A stretch of DNA of 64,000 bases from Sporolactobacillus shoreicorticis (GCF_024125445.1 NZ_JAMXWM010000005.1:157761-221760); one strand, 5' to 3'; shown: positions 35,030 through 44,671, counted from the first letter of the stretch. Translations and numbers: made by a program. Notes: a model not told the origin generated them from the sequence alone.

Positions 35030-35933
35030 CGGTGAAGCGGAGGACTCGCGGATCGAGTCGGCCGGCGTCCGATTATGCTGCTTGGCGCGGCTGTTCAAAC
35101 CGTAATGTTTGCCGCGCTGGCGCTTGGCGCAGTTTTGTTTTTCAAATACCAAAGCGCGCTTTTATGGACATGCGCCTTAATCATTTTTATCTATCTGCTG
35201 GCCATGTTTTTTATGATTCACGAAACGAAGCCTCCGAAAAAAAGTGAAAAGAGGAACGTGAAACTTATTGAACTGGTGTTCCGGTCGCTTTGGGGCAGCA
35301 TGAAACTGATTGCTTCGGACAAGGTGTTCGGTCTCTATATTCTTGCAGTAGTGTTTGCGATTTTCACCATCATGCAGCTCGACCTGTACTTAGCGGTTTA
35401 TGTCATCAATTACGTTCCTGCGCAGCCGCTCATCAGTTGGGATGACTGGCGTTTCATGCTATCAAGCTCAGAGGTATTCGGCTGGCTGCTCGGACTGAAT
35501 GGTCTCATGTTTGTTTTGCTCATTCTGCCGATCAGCCGTCGGTTAAAAAATTGGAGCGAGCGACATCATGCTGCTTTCATGTCTTCTTTCCGGCGTTGGA
35601 ACGTTCGCTGTGGGGTTGAATTCAAACCTTTGGTATCTGTTGTTTGTGATTCCGGTTGTGTTCACACTCGGTGAGATCGTACGCTCACCCGTGACAGAGA
35701 GCTTCGTCAGTCATTACGCACCAACCGATGCGCGTGCGCAATATATGGGCGCATCCAATCTGCAATTTACAATTGGCCGTTTTCTCGCGCCGCTCGCCGT
35801 TTTTATATCGGCATGGGTACCTCCAATAGGTGTTTTCAGCATGTTGCTGCTTTTTTCAATAATCAGCATGGCCCTCTACTTCTACCTATTTAAGGTTTAT
35901 GCAAAGAAAAAAGGAAACATGAATTTCATATAA
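35030..35933 (+). pseudogene. MFS transporter remnant, 5'-truncated and frameshifted
   Basis: From about 35075 the frame reads GAAVQTVMFAALALGAVLFF and continues through MFS helices to ILPISRRLKNWSER near 35560. The frame then shifts to DIMLLSCLLSGVGTFAVG and ends at 35933 with a TEALLVSHY-like segment (PVTESFVSHYAPTDARAQY) and further helices. About half of the usual N-terminus is missing, and the upstream 34760-35030 stretch holds only a large hairpin (34784-34820) and no promoter-ORF pair. It resembles MDR-type efflux proteins such as YfmI/MdtH. Confidence 0.75.
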
Positions 35934-36339
35934 ATGTTTGTTTAAGGCATAAGTAACGATTTATTTTTTGGACAAAAGGCCACTGCATGGGGCTTGAGAA
36001 AGCCACTGGAAAAGATCATGTCTGGCGATTAATGAAGGCCGACACTGTGAACCACCAACCGATACCCAAAGAGACATGTTTAGATCAAATGCCCTATAAT
36101 GTCACCTAAATTGGCTACCTTTTAAGCCACTTGCTCGATGGTTGAAATTCGATCGATAATCGGACTTTGACTACCGAGCTTTTTTTGATTCTGGATTTAT
36201 ACTCGCAAAGCAACCTTTAACCAAGATTCGGGAAATTTCCCATTCGATTGACGCTTTTCTCGTTGTCCCTATACGTTTCCCGATACCTTTGGAATCTATT
36301 GTTTGCGCTTTCACATGATGATAATCTCTATGTATCAAA
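35934..36339 (+). other. gap before the PTS operon; no gene supported
   Basis: About 400 bases of broken frames. An open stretch near 36175-36320 (DSGFILAKQPLTKIREIS and on) has no start or family match. No convincing sigma-54 promoter (GG-N10-GC) was found, though mannose-family PTS operons often use one. Confidence 0.35.
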
Positions 36340-36353
36340 AGAAAACGCATTCA
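36340..36353 (+). promoter_or_regulatory. candidate cre (CcpA) site
   Basis: AGAAAACGCATTCA fits TGNAANCGNNNNCA except for the first base. It lies just before the ribosome binding site of the first PTS gene, a position that would block transcription in glucose. Confidence 0.4.
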
Positions 36354-36369
36354 AAAAGGGGACTTGAAA

Positions 36370-36846
36370 ATGGGATTAGTATTGGCACGAATTGATCAGC
36401 GTCTGATTCACGGCATTGTCGTTACACAGTGGGCGGCGCACACAAAAGCGAAACGGCTGATGGTCGTTGATGATGAAGTGAGCAAAGATGAGACGCAAAA
36501 AGCAGCGATGCGTATGAGTAAGCCCGCAGGAACGGGGATGTCGATCATTGACACGCCTACGGCTATCACCAACTTCAAGAGCGGGAAATACGACAGCCAC
36601 AATGTTTTATTAATTGTTCGTGAACCGGAAACATTATTGAAACTCGCCGATGGAGGCGTTCACATACCAAAAGTTAACGTAGGCATCATCTTTGATGGTG
36701 AAGGCAAAAAAACGCTGAAGAAAATGGTTTCTGTAAATGAAAAGGAAGTTTCTGATTTAAAAGTCCTACAGAAAAAAGGAATTCCGGTTACGTTCCATTT
36801 TGTACCTGGAGAAGCAGAGGAACCATTAGAAACCTATATTAAATGA
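36370..36846 (+). CDS. PTS system mannose/fructose/sorbose family IIB component
   Basis: ATG 36370 lies eight bases after AAGGGG; a TTG at 36364 is too close. The 158-residue protein starts MGLVLARIDQRLIHGIVVTQ; the phosphorylated His is in LIHG. It is the cytoplasmic phosphotransfer unit that passes phosphate from IIA to the sugar. First gene of a IIB-IIC-IID-IIA-glucosidase operon. Confidence 0.93.
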   Translation: MGLVLARIDQRLIHGIVVTQWAAHTKAKRLMVVDDEVSKDETQKAAMRMSKPAGTGMSIIDTPTAITNFKSGKYDSHNVLLIVREPETLLKLADGGVHIPKVNVGIIFDGEGKKTLKKMVSVNEKEVSDLKVLQKKGIPVTFHFVPGEAEEPLETYIK

Positions 36847-36905
36847 TTCATTCGTTATGAATGCGTTTTATGAGAATTGAAATAAGACCGGGAAGAGGAG
36901 AAAAG

Positions 36906-37715
36906 ATGGAAATTATTCAGGGAATACTCATCATCGCGCTTGCCTTCTGGATGGTTCTTGACCAGCAAGGGTTTGTCATTACAACGTGGTTTCCGGCCAT
37001 TATTGGGATGATTGCCGGCATTATTATGGGAGATATGACCACGGCAATGATTATTGCCGGAACCTTCCAATTGATGGCTTTAGGGGTAGCCAATATCGGC
37101 GGCTCATCCGTACCAAACTATGGCCTTGCAACGCTTGTAGGCATTTATGTGGCGATTCGTACGACTCACGATGTGGAACATGCAAAGGCTGTTGCTTTAG
37201 CAGTGGGCGTACCTGTCGGCATGCTGGGCATTCAATTAGATGTTTTAGGGAAATTGTTGAATTCATATGTTTCGCATGCGGCTCAAAAAGCGTTAAATTT
37301 AGGAAAATTTAAGAAAATGGAGCGTATTTTTTGGCTTGGGCCGCTAATCTTTGGCTTAACGACCGCGCTGCCGACCGCACTTTGTGTGTTATTTGGCGAT
37401 AAGCTCGTTCGGCTGATTCTCGATGTCGTGCCGAAATGGTTTACCGACGGTTTATCCATTGCCGGATCGATGCTGCCGGTCGTTGGTATTGCCCTATTAC
37501 TTCAGTTCATGCCTGTTAAAAAATATTTGACCATGCTCTTAATCGGCTTTGTGGTTTCTGCGTATCTTAAATTACCAATCTTGGGCATTGCAATTCTGGG
37601 CTTCGCTTTTGCTTATTACTACTTTACGCAAAATATGAAAAAGACACCGGCAGCGGCGACAGCCGGGGCCGCAAGTACGGATGCACTGGATGAAGGGGAT
37701 GACTTTGATGAGTGA
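36906..37715 (+). CDS. PTS mannose-family IIC component
   Basis: ATG 36906 follows GAGGAG; 269 residues, about eight helices. The start MEIIQGILIIALAFWMVLDQ and the segment GVANIGGSSVPNYGLATLVG match EIIC of the mannose/sorbose family, part of the membrane channel with IID. The charged tail DALDEGDDFDE overlaps the start of IID. Confidence 0.92.
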   Translation: MEIIQGILIIALAFWMVLDQQGFVITTWFPAIIGMIAGIIMGDMTTAMIIAGTFQLMALGVANIGGSSVPNYGLATLVGIYVAIRTTHDVEHAKAVALAVGVPVGMLGIQLDVLGKLLNSYVSHAAQKALNLGKFKKMERIFWLGPLIFGLTTALPTALCVLFGDKLVRLILDVVPKWFTDGLSIAGSMLPVVGIALLLQFMPVKKYLTMLLIGFVVSAYLKLPILGIAILGFAFAYYYFTQNMKKTPAAATAGAASTDALDEGDDFDE

Positions 37716-38520
37716 GAAGACAAGCGATGCGGTAACGAAAAAAGACGTTCGAAAAGCAGCCATCCGCTACATGTTTATGGCCTGCAACACCTTTAACTAT
37801 GAAAATCAGCAGGCGCCTGCAGTCGTGTATGGGTTAAGCAAGGTATTACGAAAAATCCATAAAAAAGATGAAGACTATAAAGCTTCATTAAATAATCATT
37901 TTAACTATTTCAATACGACAACATGGATGGCCAATTTACTTTTAGGCGCATCGGTGGCGATGGAAGAAAAGGACGGTATTAAGTCAAAGGATGCCGTCCA
38001 GGCATTTAAAACGGGGATGATGGGACCGCTGGCAGGCATCGGTGACACACTGGTTTGGGTGCTTTATCCGACGATTATGGGATCGATTGCCGGGTATATG
38101 GGGCTGCAAGGAAACCCGACTGGTGCCATTATCTGGCTGCTCTTAAATGTGTTTTTCTTCTTTTTCCGTGTGGAATTATTCGATTTGGGTCACACATCCG
38201 GATTGAAGTTAATCACAGCTCTAGGAGACAAGCTAAACGTATTCACAGAAGCGGCGTCAATCATGGGTCTGACGGTCATCGGCGCGTTGATTCCTTCCGT
38301 TGTGAAAATGACGATTCCAATTGCGTTTAAAACCGGTAAGGTGTCCTTGCCGATTCAAACAGAAATTCTGGACAAAATTATGCCGGCATTACTTCCGGCG
38401 GTGCTGACCTTTGTCGTCTATAAACTGCTTGCTTCAAAGAAATTCAGCGTAACGCAAATTATTTTCATGGTTATCGGGTTAGCGCTTGTTTGCTCGTTCT
38501 TTGGTATTTTAGGTGTTTAA
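37708..38520 (+). CDS. PTS mannose-family IID component
   Basis: ATG 37708 follows GAAGGGG and overlaps the IIC end by 8 bases; 270 residues. FNYENQQAPAVVYGL, FNTTTWMANLLLGASVAMEE and MMGPLAGIGDTLVWVLYPTI are diagnostic of EIID. With IIC it forms the sugar-translocating membrane complex. Confidence 0.93.
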   Translation: MSEKTSDAVTKKDVRKAAIRYMFMACNTFNYENQQAPAVVYGLSKVLRKIHKKDEDYKASLNNHFNYFNTTTWMANLLLGASVAMEEKDGIKSKDAVQAFKTGMMGPLAGIGDTLVWVLYPTIMGSIAGYMGLQGNPTGAIIWLLLNVFFFFFRVELFDLGHTSGLKLITALGDKLNVFTEAASIMGLTVIGALIPSVVKMTIPIAFKTGKVSLPIQTEILDKIMPALLPAVLTFVVYKLLASKKFSVTQIIFMVIGLALVCSFFGILGV

Positions 38521-38576
38521 AAACGATGAGTGAGGCCATTTGTTTCATTCTGTTAGAGAAAGGAAAACGTACGCAC

Positions 38577-38990
38577 ATGCGAAAATTTATCATTGCCAGT
38601 CATCATAAAATGGCAGAGGGAGTCAAGGATACCCTCAATTATATAACCGGCGGGCAAGGCAATGTTTACGCGCTGTCTGCCTATCTGAAAAACACACCAA
38701 TTCAGGAAGAAATTGACGAACTGTTCAAAGAGGTAAAAGAGGAAGACGAGGTTATCATTTTTACTGATCTACTCGGCGGATCGGTTAATCAAGCTTTTTC
38801 AAGATATATCACTCGTCCACATGTCCATGTAATTACGGGGATGAATTTACCGATTATTATGGCTCTGGTTTTGAATCCTGATTCCGCCTATTTAACTGCG
38901 GATCAGATCCGCGCGGCACTCAATGAAGCTAAAGAGCAACTCACTTATGTGAATGACCTTGCAACCAACATGTCTGAAGATGATGAGTAA
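38577..38990 (+). CDS. PTS mannose-family IIA component
   Basis: ATG 38577 is preceded by AGAAAGGA at about 14 bases; 137 residues. MRKFIIASHHKMAEGV contains the phospho-accepting His (9 or 10), and IIFTDLLGGSVNQAFSRY is the second conserved block. It accepts phosphate from HPr and passes it to IIB. IIA and IIB are separate genes, unlike ManX. Confidence 0.92.
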   Translation: MRKFIIASHHKMAEGVKDTLNYITGGQGNVYALSAYLKNTPIQEEIDELFKEVKEEDEVIIFTDLLGGSVNQAFSRYITRPHVHVITGMNLPIIMALVLNPDSAYLTADQIRAALNEAKEQLTYVNDLATNMSEDDE

Positions 38991-39000
38991 GGAGGAAGCA

Positions 39001-40680
39001 ATGGAAAAAGACTGGTGGAAGAAAAGCGTCGTTTATCAAATCTATCCGCAAAGTTTTAAAGACACAACGGGAAGCGGAATCGGCGATTTAAACGGAATTA
39101 GTGAAAAACTCTCTTATTTAGCTGACTTGGGGATTGATGTCATTTGGCTGAATCCGATCTATCAGTCGCCGTTGGTCGATAACGGATACGACATTTCAGA
39201 CTACTTTAAAATTAATCCTGAATATGGAACGATGGACGATTTCAAACGACTTTTGAACGAAGCACATCAACTGGGTATTAAGATTATTATGGATTTAGTC
39301 GTGAATCACACGAGTGACCGGCATGAATGGTTTAAAAAATCATCTGAGTCGCGAGATAACGAGTATTCTGATTTTTACATTTGGAAAGATCCGAAAGAAG
39401 ATGGAAGCGCGCCAACGAATTGGGGCTCCACCTTTGGCGGCCCCGCTTGGACCTATGTGGAAAGCCGCGGCCAATATTATCTTCATTTGTTTGCAAAAGA
39501 GCAACCTGATTTAAACTGGGAGAATCCGAAGGTTCGTAAAACCATTTATGATATGATGAAATTTTGGTTTGAACTGGGCATTGACGGTTTTCGGATGGAT
39601 GTCATTAGCCTGATCAGCAAACGCCAGGATTGGCCGGATGCACCGGATGACGCGGTTTATAGCAAATCTTATTATATTGGCGCATCCAATGGACCGCGTG
39701 TTCATGAATTTCTCCATGAAATGTATCAGGAAGTGTTAAGCAAATACAACATCATGACCGTAGGTGAAACGGCGAATACAAATAGTGATCAGGCCATTTT
39801 ATATACGCACCCGGATCGCGAAGAATTAAACATGGTCTTTCATTTTGATCACATGCACTTGGATTATGGACCGTATGGAAAATTTTCCGATGTTCGTTTT
39901 AAGCTGAGTGATTTGCGAGACGTGATGACAGAATGGCAGAGTAAGCTGGAGGGCCGCGGATGGAACTCGCTTTATTGGAGCAACCATGACCAGCCGCGCG
40001 CAGTCACCCGTTTTGGCAATGACACAAAGTATCGCGCGGAATCGGCGAAAATGCTGGGTACACTTCTTCATATGATGAAGGGCACCCCCTATATTTTTCA
40101 AGGAGAGGAACTAGGCATGCGCAATGTTCGCTTTGATTCCCTTGATCACTATAAGGACATTGAAACCATTGGTGTAAAGAATGACTTTGAAGCGAAAGGG
40201 CTTCCGGATTCCTATATAAAAAAATCAATTTTTTTAAAGTCTCGGGATAACGCGCGGACACCGATGCCTTGGAACGGGAGTGAGAAATCCGGATTTACGA
40301 CCGGAACACCGTGGATCGATTTCAGTCCGGATAATGGAACGATCAATGTGGAAAGCTGTCTGGAAGATAAGGACTCCGTCTACTATCACTATAAGCAACT
40401 GATTCGTCTGCGTAAGGAACTGCCGGTGGTGGTTGACGGGACCTATGCACTCATTAATCCCACGGATTCCGATGTCTATGGTTATATGCGCATGCTCGGA
40501 AAACAAAAATTAGTTGTGATTTGTTCTTTTTCGGAACATAAAGTGAACTATAGGTTGCCCGAAGAATTGAGTAGATCTTCAGGAAAATTGCTGCTGTCAA
40601 ACTATCATGATACAAAGAAAAAACTGGACGACTTAACGCTTCGCCCGTATGAAGCGGTTATTTACCTTATTGATGGATGA
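39001..40680 (+). CDS. GH13 alpha-glucosidase (oligo-1,6-glucosidase type)
   Basis: ATG 39001 follows TAAGGAGGAAGC; 559 residues, the usual length. (beta/alpha)8 landmarks: VVYQIYPQSFKDTTGSGIGD, VVNHTSD, the nucleophile Asp200 in GFRMDVIS, the acid Glu256 in VGETAN, and Asp330 in SNHDQPR. Val201 after the nucleophile is typical of alpha-1,6-active enzymes rather than maltases. Its position in a PTS operon suggests it cleaves an imported, possibly phosphorylated, alpha-glucoside such as isomaltose or a sucrose isomer. TreA-type trehalose-6-phosphate hydrolase is an alternative. Confidence 0.9.
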   Translation: MEKDWWKKSVVYQIYPQSFKDTTGSGIGDLNGISEKLSYLADLGIDVIWLNPIYQSPLVDNGYDISDYFKINPEYGTMDDFKRLLNEAHQLGIKIIMDLVVNHTSDRHEWFKKSSESRDNEYSDFYIWKDPKEDGSAPTNWGSTFGGPAWTYVESRGQYYLHLFAKEQPDLNWENPKVRKTIYDMMKFWFELGIDGFRMDVISLISKRQDWPDAPDDAVYSKSYYIGASNGPRVHEFLHEMYQEVLSKYNIMTVGETANTNSDQAILYTHPDREELNMVFHFDHMHLDYGPYGKFSDVRFKLSDLRDVMTEWQSKLEGRGWNSLYWSNHDQPRAVTRFGNDTKYRAESAKMLGTLLHMMKGTPYIFQGEELGMRNVRFDSLDHYKDIETIGVKNDFEAKGLPDSYIKKSIFLKSRDNARTPMPWNGSEKSGFTTGTPWIDFSPDNGTINVESCLEDKDSVYYHYKQLIRLRKELPVVVDGTYALINPTDSDVYGYMRMLGKQKLVVICSFSEHKVNYRLPEELSRSSGKLLLSNYHDTKKKLDDLTLRPYEAVIYLIDG

Positions 40681-40692
40681 ACTGCATCCATA

Positions 40693-40727
40693 ACCGGTGG
40701 GAAATCTTTTCTTACCGGTCTTTTTTT
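40693..40727 (+). terminator. terminator after the PTS-glucosidase operon
   Basis: ACCGGTGGGAAA pairs with TTTCTTACCGGT around TCT, then seven T's. Confidence 0.9.
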
Positions 40728-40870
40728 GGGGTTATACTGAGAGGGAACAAGAACAGAACTGCATTCATTTCAGCAAGCTGAAGCATGAAAAAATCAAATG
40801 AGTCATTTATGTGATTAAAAGTCATCTCTTTGCTTTATTTGAAAATAGTGATTTCACAAGGCGGAACAGT

Positions 40871-41629
40871 ATGGAATTCGAGTTAAGCGTAAAGATGCAT
40901 TATGATCAACTGACCGATTCTGAAAAAGAAATGGTTAAATTTATGATGAATCGGCCACAAGACGTGATTAATATGAATATTGTTGAATTAGGCAAGGCGA
41001 TGCTTAGTTCTAAAAGCTCGGTGCTTCGTTTGGCTAAAAAGCTGGGCTACCATGGATTTTCAGATTTAAAGTACGTCATTCGAGAATCCATGACGATTTC
41101 TAATCAAGAGCCCTCCGACTTAACACAGCTGTTAAAACAGGATTTGGATTGGATGTTTCGCTATGTGGAACAAACGAATTTCCAACCATTTTTGCAGAAA
41201 TTAAAAGACGCGCGGATGGTTTTTTTGTACGCTACCGGTTTTTCCCAGAATAACTTTACGAAGGAATTTTCTAAGGATTTGATGCTGGCAAAACGGGCAA
41301 ACATGGTTATTTCCGGAGAGACCAATTTGGCAATGAGCAGCTCGATCTTGACGAAAGAGGATTTGATTCTATTTACTTCATTCAGTGGCGAAACACCGGG
41401 GATCAAGGATACGGTTCGCATACTCAAAATGAGGAATATACCGATGGCAACGATTACTCGATTCGGCAGCAATTTTTTGAGTGAAAATGCCGATTACTCA
41501 TTTTTCTACGAAGCCACCCCACTGCCGAGTAAAGAGCATTATCAATCGATTCATTCACTTATTGGTTTAGAGGTGATCCTCGACGTGATTGCGCGAAAGT
41601 ATCGCGAGTTTATCCTTTTTGACGAATAA
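40871..41629 (+). CDS. RpiR/MurR family transcriptional regulator
   Basis: ATG 40871 follows AAGGCGG; 252 residues. An N-terminal RpiR helix-turn-helix (MNIVELGKAMLSSKSSVLRL, AKKLGYHGFSDLK) precedes a SIS domain (VFLYATGFSQNN, LFTSFSGETPGIKDTVRI) that binds phosphosugars. It follows the sugar operon after its terminator and probably regulates it. Confidence 0.9.
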   Translation: MEFELSVKMHYDQLTDSEKEMVKFMMNRPQDVINMNIVELGKAMLSSKSSVLRLAKKLGYHGFSDLKYVIRESMTISNQEPSDLTQLLKQDLDWMFRYVEQTNFQPFLQKLKDARMVFLYATGFSQNNFTKEFSKDLMLAKRANMVISGETNLAMSSSILTKEDLILFTSFSGETPGIKDTVRILKMRNIPMATITRFGSNFLSENADYSFFYEATPLPSKEHYQSIHSLIGLEVILDVIARKYREFILFDE

Positions 41630-42325
41630 TTGAAAGGAAGAATCAACGGCTAAATGATCTGTCGGTTACTCAAGGATTATTCAAATAATGGCGCTTAATT
41701 TTTTGCAGCCGCACAATCGTTTTCGTTTATTTGCAGACTATGAAAAAGTGTAGTGATTTTGTCAGTATACTGTTTGATGTTTTCAATACGAATTCATTAA
41801 GAAAGAAAACACAAGGCAAGACAGTCAACGCACTGGCGCAGATGGTTGATTCATCGGAATAAATATTTTGTCTGGTCATGTACTCTTGGTATCGACTGTT
41901 CAGTGTTGCCTCACGTAAAGCACGGAAAATGGGCAGTATTGGACATTATTGAATCAAATAGGACAGCTAAAATACCAAGATCAGCCGGACAAAGGATTTT
42001 GCTTAGGTTTTCGGAAGTTTATATAAAGGATCGGAGTCCATATCAATAAAGAACTTCTAGCTGGCTTTCGCTAATTATTTAATAAAATGATACGAGCGAT
42101 GGACATAAAAAATCAGTTAAATAAAGAAGATTATTCGGAATGGGAATAAGAAAAACGTACCGTTCATCTGTATAACTTGCCATGAGCGTGAAGCGATTCT
42201 TCTTAAAGTTTTCAGAGAAATGTATCCGGATAGGTACATGGCCGGGAGTACAGAAAGATTATCTCTAAATAAAAAAGAATCGGGCGCTTTTTGCCTGATT
42301 TTTTCACAGAGGAGTGTTCAGATCA
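41630..42325 (+). other. gap with decayed coding sequence and an orphan terminator
   Basis: Nothing complete. At about 42100-42270 ATG GAC ATA AAA opens MDIKNQLNKEDYSEWE, then stop; one frame over, VPFICITCHEREAILLKVF and REMYPDRYMAGSTERL read like real protein. A terminator at 42276-42303 (AATCGGGC/GCCTGATT, then T's) ends this stretch although no intact gene precedes it. Probably a lost gene. Confidence 0.45.
42276..42303 (+). terminator. orphan terminator
   Basis: AATCGGGC pairs with GCCTGATT around GCTTTTT; an A-run precedes and T's follow. It lies 25 bases before the DUF1349 gene. Confidence 0.7.
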
Positions 42326-42928
42326 ATGAAAAGAACGTCAGTGAACTGGCGAGAGGGTTCGTGGAGCAATGAGCCGGAACATGTCACGATTGAACGAGGT
42401 ATATTAACTGTAAAAGCCAGACAGGGAAGCGATTATTGGGCGCATACATTTTACAATTTCCGGCATCAAGACGGACATGCTTTGTTAAAAGAATGGTATC
42501 CGTCGGAAGCCATTGAAGTGTCGTTTTCTCTCAATACGTTCAATAATCTCTATGATCAGGCCGGAGTGATGATTTGGCTGAATGATCATCAATGGGTCAA
42601 AAGCGGCATTGAGATGAACGATGGTGTCCCTCATTTAGGTGCGGTAGTCACCAACAAGAATTCAGACTGGTCTTTAGCCCCGGTCCCTGACTGGAAAAAT
42701 AAGGGGGTAGTCACCGTGCGTGCCTCATTTTTCAATCATGCATTAATTCTGCGAGCGAGAGCAGGCGAGGAAGAGTGGCGAACGGTGCGAGTCTGCCCCT
42801 TTGATACGGATAAAAAAATATATGCTGGTCCGTTCCTGTGCGCACCAAAAAGCAGTGATTTTGTCGTTCATTTTACAAATTGGTTTAGAACGGCTCCGGA
42901 CGAGGACTTGCACAGACAGCCGCAATAA
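42326..42928 (+). CDS. DUF1349 (concanavalin-like fold) protein
   Basis: ATG 42326 follows AGAGGAG at about 12 bases; 200 residues. SDYWAHTFYNFRHQDGHALL, YDQAGVMIWLNDHQWVKSGI and LGAVVTNKNSDWS match the DUF1349/YgaC-like beta-sandwich family, similar to lectin-like glucanases but without catalytic proof. No signal peptide, so cytoplasmic. Confidence 0.82.
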   Translation: MKRTSVNWREGSWSNEPEHVTIERGILTVKARQGSDYWAHTFYNFRHQDGHALLKEWYPSEAIEVSFSLNTFNNLYDQAGVMIWLNDHQWVKSGIEMNDGVPHLGAVVTNKNSDWSLAPVPDWKNKGVVTVRASFFNHALILRARAGEEEWRTVRVCPFDTDKKIYAGPFLCAPKSSDFVVHFTNWFRTAPDEDLHRQPQ

Positions 42929-43094
42929 GCTGATTGAAAAAATGAAATGGATCGGTCTCTATTGAGCTGCCTGATCTGCACTTGCCTGCGTTGCTGCAGC
43001 TGGATGCGGTTGCATATACTAGTAAGGGAAAAATGGGTAACAATACTTAAAAAACTGAAACAGACCGTGACCTTTATGAAGAGGATGAAATGAT

Positions 43095-43568
43095 GTGTCA
43101 ATGAACTTCGTGGATTTCGAATCCATTAAGAAAGAGATCGAGGAAAAACTTAAATTGGTGAATCAACAGATAGCTGCCTTGTGGGCGGCTGTCTGTTCTG
43201 ATCATGTTATTCGATATTTTGAACGGGAACGTCCCCAAGATGATCGGCCGTGGCAAGCGATTGCGGCAACTAGGTTATGGGCAAGAGGAAGGATCAGGGC
43301 TGATAAAGTGCGAAAAGCCGAAATTGCGGCAGATGCAGCGGCGCGCGAAGCAACCGAAGAAGCCGCCATTGCTTCCGCGCAGGCGGCGGGCCAAGCTGCA
43401 TCGATTGCGCGAAGCGTTGACCACGCGATTCATGCATCGACCTATGCGACAAAAAGCGCATTTTATGCTTCGGGCGGTGAAACGGAAGCGGTCGAAAAAG
43501 AGCGCAAATGGCAGTATGACCGTCTGCGTGAGCTTGCGATGCTGATAGGGAGAAACTGGGAAAAATGA
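43095..43568 (+). CDS. putative Imm5-like immunity protein
   Basis: GTG 43095 or ATG 43101 starts a 155-157-residue Ala-rich helical protein. ALWAAVCSDHVIRYFE, DDRPWQAIAATRLWARG and AADAAAREATEEAAIASAQA are the pattern of proteins annotated as putative immunity protein (Imm5-like). Such proteins neutralise polymorphic toxins. No matching toxin lies adjacent; the LXG region starts about 2.7 kb downstream. The GC-rich Ala codons differ from the AT-rich immunity gene at 54974. Confidence 0.6.
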   Translation: MSMNFVDFESIKKEIEEKLKLVNQQIAALWAAVCSDHVIRYFERERPQDDRPWQAIAATRLWARGRIRADKVRKAEIAADAAAREATEEAAIASAQAAGQAASIARSVDHAIHASTYATKSAFYASGGETEAVEKERKWQYDRLRELAMLIGRNWEK

Positions 43569-43772
43569 GAAAATAAAATTTACGAACGCCTAGTGTTAGG
43601 GACAATGAGATCCCTTCGTTTTGTATGACGAGAAAAAGCAATGAACATGCGGGCAGCGGTTGCCTACGCAGTCAACGTAAATGCTGGCACGAATCGTTAG
43701 CAATTTGCTTGTGTTCGCAGATCGCCAAAGGCTCGTTGCGAAAAAACCACGAGTAAATCGATTGATCAATAA

Positions 43773-44258
43773 TTATATGAAGTTCAGGATAATAGTTACA
43801 CCGAAATCAATCACAAAGAAAAGCCAAAATGCCGGCCAGCTGTAGCCGGGACAAGTTCTCAAATGATGGATACGTTCGTCGCGGTCAGGGATCTGCGCTT
43901 TTAATGTTCGGATTTCTTTAAGGGAATACAGGAAGCATAGATGGTTGCTGTACAGCGCGCAGATAATAGCAACTACGAGACTGAAGCTCCAAGCGAAACT
44001 ATTAGGTAAATCTTTGAAAATCAGTTCGAGAATCGTCGAGATCACTAAATACCCGTAAGCGATCATGTACATTTTTCGGTGAGCGGCCCAGTAAGTAAAG
44101 ACGAAAAATGCCGGCCAATGCCAAGAAAAACTGCGCTTTTTGTCGCTCATCCGTGTCCAGCGTCGTTCATAGGTATCCTCATGTTTTCCAAGATAGAGCA
44201 ATAATTCTTGACGTGTTTCTTCACTTAAATCCAGATAATGGGTGTTCCATTCAGACAT
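43773..44258 (-). CDS. DUF2628-like membrane protein
   Basis: ATG 44258 follows AAGGAG; 161 residues. SFSWHWPAFFVFTYWAAHRKMY is the DUF2628 signature, repeated near the end as GYSWPAFWLFFVIDFG. Two to four membrane helices. Function unknown. Confidence 0.75.
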   Translation of the reverse strand: MSEWNTHYLDLSEETRQELLLYLGKHEDTYERRWTRMSDKKRSFSWHWPAFFVFTYWAAHRKMYMIAYGYLVISTILELIFKDLPNSFAWSFSLVVAIICALYSNHLCFLYSLKEIRTLKAQIPDRDERIHHLRTCPGYSWPAFWLFFVIDFGVTIILNFI

Positions 44259-44298
44259 CAATAAAACATCTCCTTGTATAATCTGCGCGCGTTTTTAA

Positions 44299-44628
44299 TC
44301 AGCGGGTAAATGAATAGTCTTTCTCAACCTTGCTAATTCGTGTGATGAATGATTCGTACCAGTCACCTTTGCCTTTTTTCTGAGCCATTTGGTGTTCGGC
44401 GTTCCTTTTCCATTGCTTGATTGCATCGAGTGAAGACCAATAGGAGACAGTGATACCGATACCCTGTTCGTCACGCGCACTTTCCACGCTAAGGAAGCCC
44501 TGCTGCTTACTTGCGAGAGTGACCATTTGATCGGCGGTAATGCCATATTCTTTTTCCTCAATCTCAGTTCGCTTCGAGGTGAAAATGACTGCGTAATAAG
44601 GTGGGGCGGGTGTTTTCGCAAACGACAT
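44299..44628 (-). CDS. antibiotic biosynthesis monooxygenase-like (ABM) protein
   Basis: ATG 44628 follows GAGGCGC; 109 residues. YYAVIFTSKRTEIEEKEYG, QQGFLSVESARDEQGIGITV and SYWSSLDAIKQWKRNAEH are the dimeric ferredoxin-like ABM fold. Such proteins may be small-molecule monooxygenases or haem-degrading. Nothing adjacent specifies a substrate. It overlaps no neighbour once the short start is used. Confidence 0.8.
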   Translation of the reverse strand: MSFAKTPAPPYYAVIFTSKRTEIEEKEYGITADQMVTLASKQQGFLSVESARDEQGIGITVSYWSSLDAIKQWKRNAEHQMAQKKGKGDWYESFITRISKVEKDYSFTR

Positions 44629-44671
44629 CTGCATGCGCCTCTTTCTAAAGTATTTATTAGTTCGGTGATTA

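Noticed and set aside
36100..36360. sigma-54 (-24/-12) promoter for the PTS operon
   Set aside because: No GG-N10-GC pair with proper flanks; no LevR-type activator gene in the window.
41846..42049. 67-residue plus-strand ORF
   Set aside because: No ribosome binding site or family match; lies in decayed sequence.
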